Assembly: GCA_025201345.1 (NCBI GenBank)
Contig: JAIXMG010000006.1
Coordinates: 930,001-994,000, forward strand
Direction of reading: 5' to 3'
From: Thamnidium elegans
Taxonomy: Eukaryota; Mucoromycota; Mucoromycetes; Mucorales; Mucoraceae
Length of the DNA: 64,000 nt
Both the position numbers and the translations under genes were made by a program. This document shows, piece after piece, positions 60,467-64,000 of this stretch. Each line of letters opens with the position of its first letter. The stretch's first letter is position 1. The notes beneath the pieces were generated by a model. That model had not been told where the DNA came from, made no database searches, and was given only the letters and a program-made list of their open reading frames with translations.

Positions 60467-61605
60467 ATGATCATGGATCCTAAAAGCTCATTATGGAGAA
60501 GCTGTTTTTCCGCTGAAGACCTTGATGAAATAATTACTTATAGCAATTCTCACAATGAACTTGGTAGACCGTTACCAACTAATATTGAAGATTTACTATC
60601 AAAGTTAGACAAAAAAGTAAGTCTCGCATACCGCTTATTTCATTTGATTTTGATTTGAAATGAATTAAATTCTCTATACAGAATACATTTCGAAGCATCT
60701 ACGACGAATTTGATGCTGTCAAAGCCGATCCAATTTATAACCCAGAGGAGTACTGGGTAAAACGAAGTATTTTGGATTGTGCTTGTTTATTAATTGAAAA
60801 TGAGAAGGTCTTGCCTCGCAGAACCGAGCAAGGTTTATTGGAAGATGTTTACGGATTCATAAAGAAAAGCTATAGATTAAGTAATACAACCGTAGAAACG
60901 TAAGACCTAATGTGATATTTTCTCACTTGCTTGAAAACCTCTGACTGAGTTTGCGTTTGAATAGAGCTTCTGCGAGTATGTCTTCTGGTGAGAATAAGAA
61001 CGTAAATCGAACAATCGGTTCAATGAGCAAGGTTTGTCGCAAGCAGTCTTCCGAGAGGGCTGATCTTGTATTCAAACACTTGTCTCATGAAATCGGCTGT
61101 TTAGAGATAGGTTTGGAAGATGAAAGACGGAATGGAGCCAAAGAAATGAACGAGAGGTCTATTAAAACGCCCATAACGATGAAGAATTTTGCGTATCATT
61201 TGGTACAGCAATATAAAATTGATGCAAGCAAGATTATCACCATCGGTAAAGCAAAAAACTTCTTACGATATTTATGTGCCATTCTAATTTCTTTTGTGAT
61301 AGGGTTCAATATCTCCGGCCTCTTGATGACTCATGATAGAGGTTAAATTGCCATGATCAAAAGCACTGAAAGACTTCATATGCCAGAATCAGTGGCAGAT
61401 TGCTCGTCTCTTGCCTCCCGTTTTAAAATTGGTTTATAACTGTGCCCAGGTGATGAGAGAAACCACCAATTTTATAAATGATGTTGCTTCTTCAGTGGTT
61501 CTTGATAATAATGAGCTTATTTACTTTCCTCCTTGTTTTGTGGCTATAGAGATCAGTCATAAGAAGAGAAAAGCATCTCCTTCTGAGACAACCGAGGAAG
61601 AGTAA
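60467..61605 (+). pseudogene. Decayed mucoralean multicopy-family gene (possible nuclease-like core)
   Basis: Segments with canonical splice borders: 60473-60616, about 60682-60900, 60963-61246 and about 61302-61605. Product blocks: LWRSCFSAEDLDEIITYSNS, EEYWVKRSILDCACLLIENE, KQSSERADLVFKHLSHEIGC followed by LEIG, and LPPVLKLVYNCAQVMRETTN. After the fourth border the frame hits TAA at 61344-61346 (a Tyr would fit) and then shifts before LPPVLKLV. The AD...E-x-G-x-x-E spacing is reminiscent of a PD-(D/E)xK-type core, which is speculation. Similar genes are, from memory, common in Mucorales. Confidence 0.45.
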
Positions 61606-62340
61606 TTTCATTTCTTTTTTATAACGTTTATACCTTCTTTAGTCAGTTTTTATATATACGAAACATCATTTATATAATTCAAAATAGTTTTATAATAGTA
61701 TGTATGATACTCATACCAATAATATGATGATTTTATGTTGTTCAATACAAAAATATTAGGATGTTCAATTAAAGTAAAATAATGATCTTATGTATGATGT
61801 TCAATTAATAAATCCCAAATATAATAGTAAACCTTTTTTTATATTTTATCGCTGACCAAAGCGAAGCATAGGTCGAGCAATAAGTCCTATTTAGTCCACC
61901 GTAACGAAGTGCAGGACAAACGCATAGTATTAGCATTGAAAACGAGAGGGGTCTGGGGTCCTCCTCTCAGAAAGGTTATAATATGTATAGAACATTTCTT
62001 CAGCGTACCGTAACGAAGCGAAGGTTGAGCGCATATTATTAGCATGTTATTAGTAGCATCATTTTGTCCGAGTTATAAAATAATAAGGGAAACAAATTCA
62101 AGTATAGATCTAAAATCATGAGATGAATAAAAATTTTAACTTCACATCCATAACCCTTTTTTATAAAAAACCTTTGAAAAGATCAAAGGCTTTAAAAACT
62201 TTGTAAACACCATAACTTTCTCGTAGTTAAAAAAAAAGCAAATGATACAGCAAGCTTGTTTATTGCTACAATCGTAACCATTTAAGCTCTTTTTGAAACC
62301 AAAAAACAAAAGAAGATAACTGCATACCCTCTCAAAAAAA
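61606..62340. other. Non-coding region with duplicated CCGTAACGAAG motif
   Basis: CCGTAACGAAG occurs at 61899-61909 and 62008-62018, each followed within about 30 bases by CGCATA(G/T)TATTAGCAT. A related GCGAAGCATAGGTCGAGC lies at 61861-61878. Such phrases look like parts of a dispersed repeat. No gene seen. Confidence 0.55.
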
Positions 62341-62355
62341 AAAAAAAAAAAAAAA

Positions 62356-62660
62356 ACCCTCTCAAGGCCTTTATAAAAGTTAATCGCAAAGCCAAATGTA
62401 CTGTTACTTTTAAATCTAATAATACCATATTTATTCAAAACCACTGGAAACATAAAAATCGTTATACTCTTGAAACCGGAGATGTTGTAAGATCAAAAAT
62501 TGATGCTTAGATTGAAGAACATGTTGAAAATCATAAGGACTGGAAAGGGACTGGTATTGTAGCTTATAATTTCTCCCTCAATTATAAGCTGGTACACGAT
62601 ATGATTAATGTAAAATTCTCATTCTTTTTAAGGACAAGTTTTTGAATGATCCTTTTGTTA
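62356..62660 (+). pseudogene. Protein-coding remnant, unidentified
   Basis: One frame reads KAFIKVNRKAKCTVTFKSNN, HWKHKNRYTLETGDVVRSKI, DA, a TAG, then IEEHVENHKDWKGTGIVAYN and FSLNYKLVHDMI. Composition is protein-like on both sides of the stop; the TAG (about 62508-62510) interrupts it. No family recognised. Confidence 0.35.
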
Positions 62661-63318
62661 TATCATGGATTGCTGATTGGAAAAGAAAAGCAAGCAGTTA
62701 GTATTTTTATTTAGTTATTGTACTAGTTTATTTTTTGTATAGCTGCTTGAAGAAGCTATAAAATGGAATTTTAATAGTACTTACGATACTCACAATACTC
62801 GCCAAAAATAAAATTATCATAAAATGTATTCGCAACTGGTTTTGTGTTGCTGGTTTCAAAAAAATCATAATTTTTACTTGCTTCTATGTTCATCAATATA
62901 ACAGCCTTTAGCCGAAGAAAGAATGTTTAAGTATCAATTAATAGATTTGATAGTAGTATGGTCAATGCCTTATACACTATATTGAACTGCATATCGGTAT
63001 ATGGCATATGTTTTAGTCTGTAGCTATTTGTAAGTAAATGTTTCTTGTGTTGAATGCCAAAAGAACTATTTATCTGTGATAACTTATGAAACACTGTATT
63101 GCTATATACACTTTCATCAATAAAGGAGAGACGCGACCATATTTTTTATGATCATATCCTGACTTGGGATGCATATTTTCTTTTTTTTTCCATTTCCTTT
63201 CGCTTATTTCTCACATTAGCTTGATCTCTAATATTTTTTTAACAAAGGTACAGTTATAAAAAAGATATATACATCTATAGTTTCAGTAAACATAATCCTT
63301 AAAATCTATGATAAAAGG
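62661..63318. other. Non-coding AT-rich stretch
   Basis: 0.66 kb, no ORF, RNA gene or repeat recognised. Confidence 0.45.
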
Positions 63319-64000
63319 ATGCGTAACTCAACGAGGAAAAAGCAGGCCAGCTCCTTTACTGCAGACAAGCAAACGCCAGTGCCTTCACTCTCAAACAAGC
63401 GACGTCTCAGTGATGCAGAATCTTCACAATCACACTTTACTAAAAAGAACCAAAAAGCAACACAATAACGACCTAGCTTATCTTGCATACTTTGATCAAT
63501 CAATGCATAATTTCATATCAGCTGTAATTCTGAATAAGATAAGAAGCAGCAAGAAACTTGATGCTGATTTACTAAAAGCAAAAAAGGATTTACAAAGCAA
63601 GAAAAGGCTTCCAAACGGAATAATGACAAATGCTGAGGCATTTGCTGGCCTGGAAGCTGCCGTGATGAGAAACTTTATGGAAAACAATGCCAGGAAGCTG
63701 CAAATTCACTTGTTTGTGTATTATGTTAATGAACACTTTGACTCAATCGCCAGCACTCTTAAAGAGAAAAATCTCTCTTTTAAAAAAGAAGGTCCCTCTT
63801 CTTCTTTATCTGCTCAGCCAGGTCCCTCTTCTTCATCTGTACAGCCAGTTCAAGATGGCTCAAATACCAAGGATGAGTACAGAACTTTTTCTATATCCAT
63901 AAACAAAGCCCTTAGAAAAGATTTGCCCAAAGAGATAGAAGAGATCGTCAAGACAAAGTTAGAGTCATCCATTAAGAACGCAAGTGACTATTATTCCCAG
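63319..64000 (+). pseudogene. Unidentified ORF with one frame change, continuing past the window edge
   Basis: Starts ATG at 63319 (MRNSTRKKQASSFTADKQTP, VPSLSNKRRLSDAESSQSHF) and meets a stop at 63472. From about 63474 the next frame continues NDLAYLAYFDQSMHNFISAV, LEAAVMRNFMENNARKLQIH, LFVYYVNEHFD, a duplicated GPSSS..(S/A)QP linker and IEEIVKTKLESSIKNASDYY, open to the last base. One extra base near 63470-63475 would explain the shift; an intron or a real break cannot be ruled out. It looks like the N-terminal part of a repeated mucoralean protein, possibly transposon-linked; no domain recognised. Confidence 0.45.

Noticed and set aside
1..64000. tRNA genes, rRNA genes and CRISPR arrays
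   Set aside because: No cloverleaf with a TTCGANTC arm, no rRNA-like stretch and no regularly spaced repeats were seen; CRISPR is not expected in a eukaryotic genome.

Overview
The window reads as nuclear DNA of an early-diverging filamentous fungus, most likely Mucoromycota and probably Mucorales (Mucor/Parasitella-like). The base composition is AT-rich. Genes carry many short GT-AG introns, often with poly(T) before the acceptor, and poly(A)/poly(T) runs of up to about 45 bases occur throughout. Several decayed ORFs look like families repeated in mucoralean genomes, and piggyBac and Tc1-like transposon remains are present. The genus is inferred from recall of such genomes, not from a search.

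Positions 1-50.6 kb form a fairly ordinary gene-bearing segment. In order: SelO-type AMPylase (+), vacuolar/plasma-membrane Ca2+-ATPase (-), myosin regulatory light chain (+), Nup133-like nucleoporin (-), NTE1 lysophospholipase (-), a small secreted Cys-rich protein (-), a PrxQ-type peroxiredoxin (-), cystathionine gamma-lyase (+), the ribosome-biogenesis factor Rpf1 (-), two tandem paralogues with an ASXL/DEUBAD-like C-terminus (-,-), an AFG3-like m-AAA protease (-), cytochrome c oxidase subunit COX6 (-), Dicer (-), a second copy of the secreted Cys-rich gene (-), and exocyst SEC8 (-). I rebuilt exon-intron structures by hand; all reconstructed coding lengths are multiples of three with canonical GT-AG introns. 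A long gene-poor stretch (21.3-25.0 kb) holds a degenerate inverted repeat.

From about 50.7 kb to the end the character changes to accessory, repeat-rich DNA. It holds decaying mucoralean multicopy genes with frameshifts and in-frame stops, a truncated dual-specificity-phosphatase-like gene, a perfect MITE with 24-bp terminal inverted repeats and TA target duplication, a deleted Tc1-like element with a transposase remnant, a tandem repeat of about 100 bp, a nearly intact piggyBac transposase, an array of perfect hairpins, and an ORF running off the right edge.

The genes are housekeeping functions rather than a cluster: Ca2+ handling and actomyosin (PMC1, myosin light chain), membrane and secretion (NTE1, SEC8), mitochondria (SelO, AFG3, COX6), sulfur/redox (CYS3, peroxiredoxin) and gene silencing/chromatin (Dicer, ASXL-like pair). 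The best candidates for something undescribed are the duplicated secreted protein family with a covarying extra cysteine pair, the tandem ASXL-like pair (one with a histone-H1-like lysine-rich repeat), and the hairpin array.
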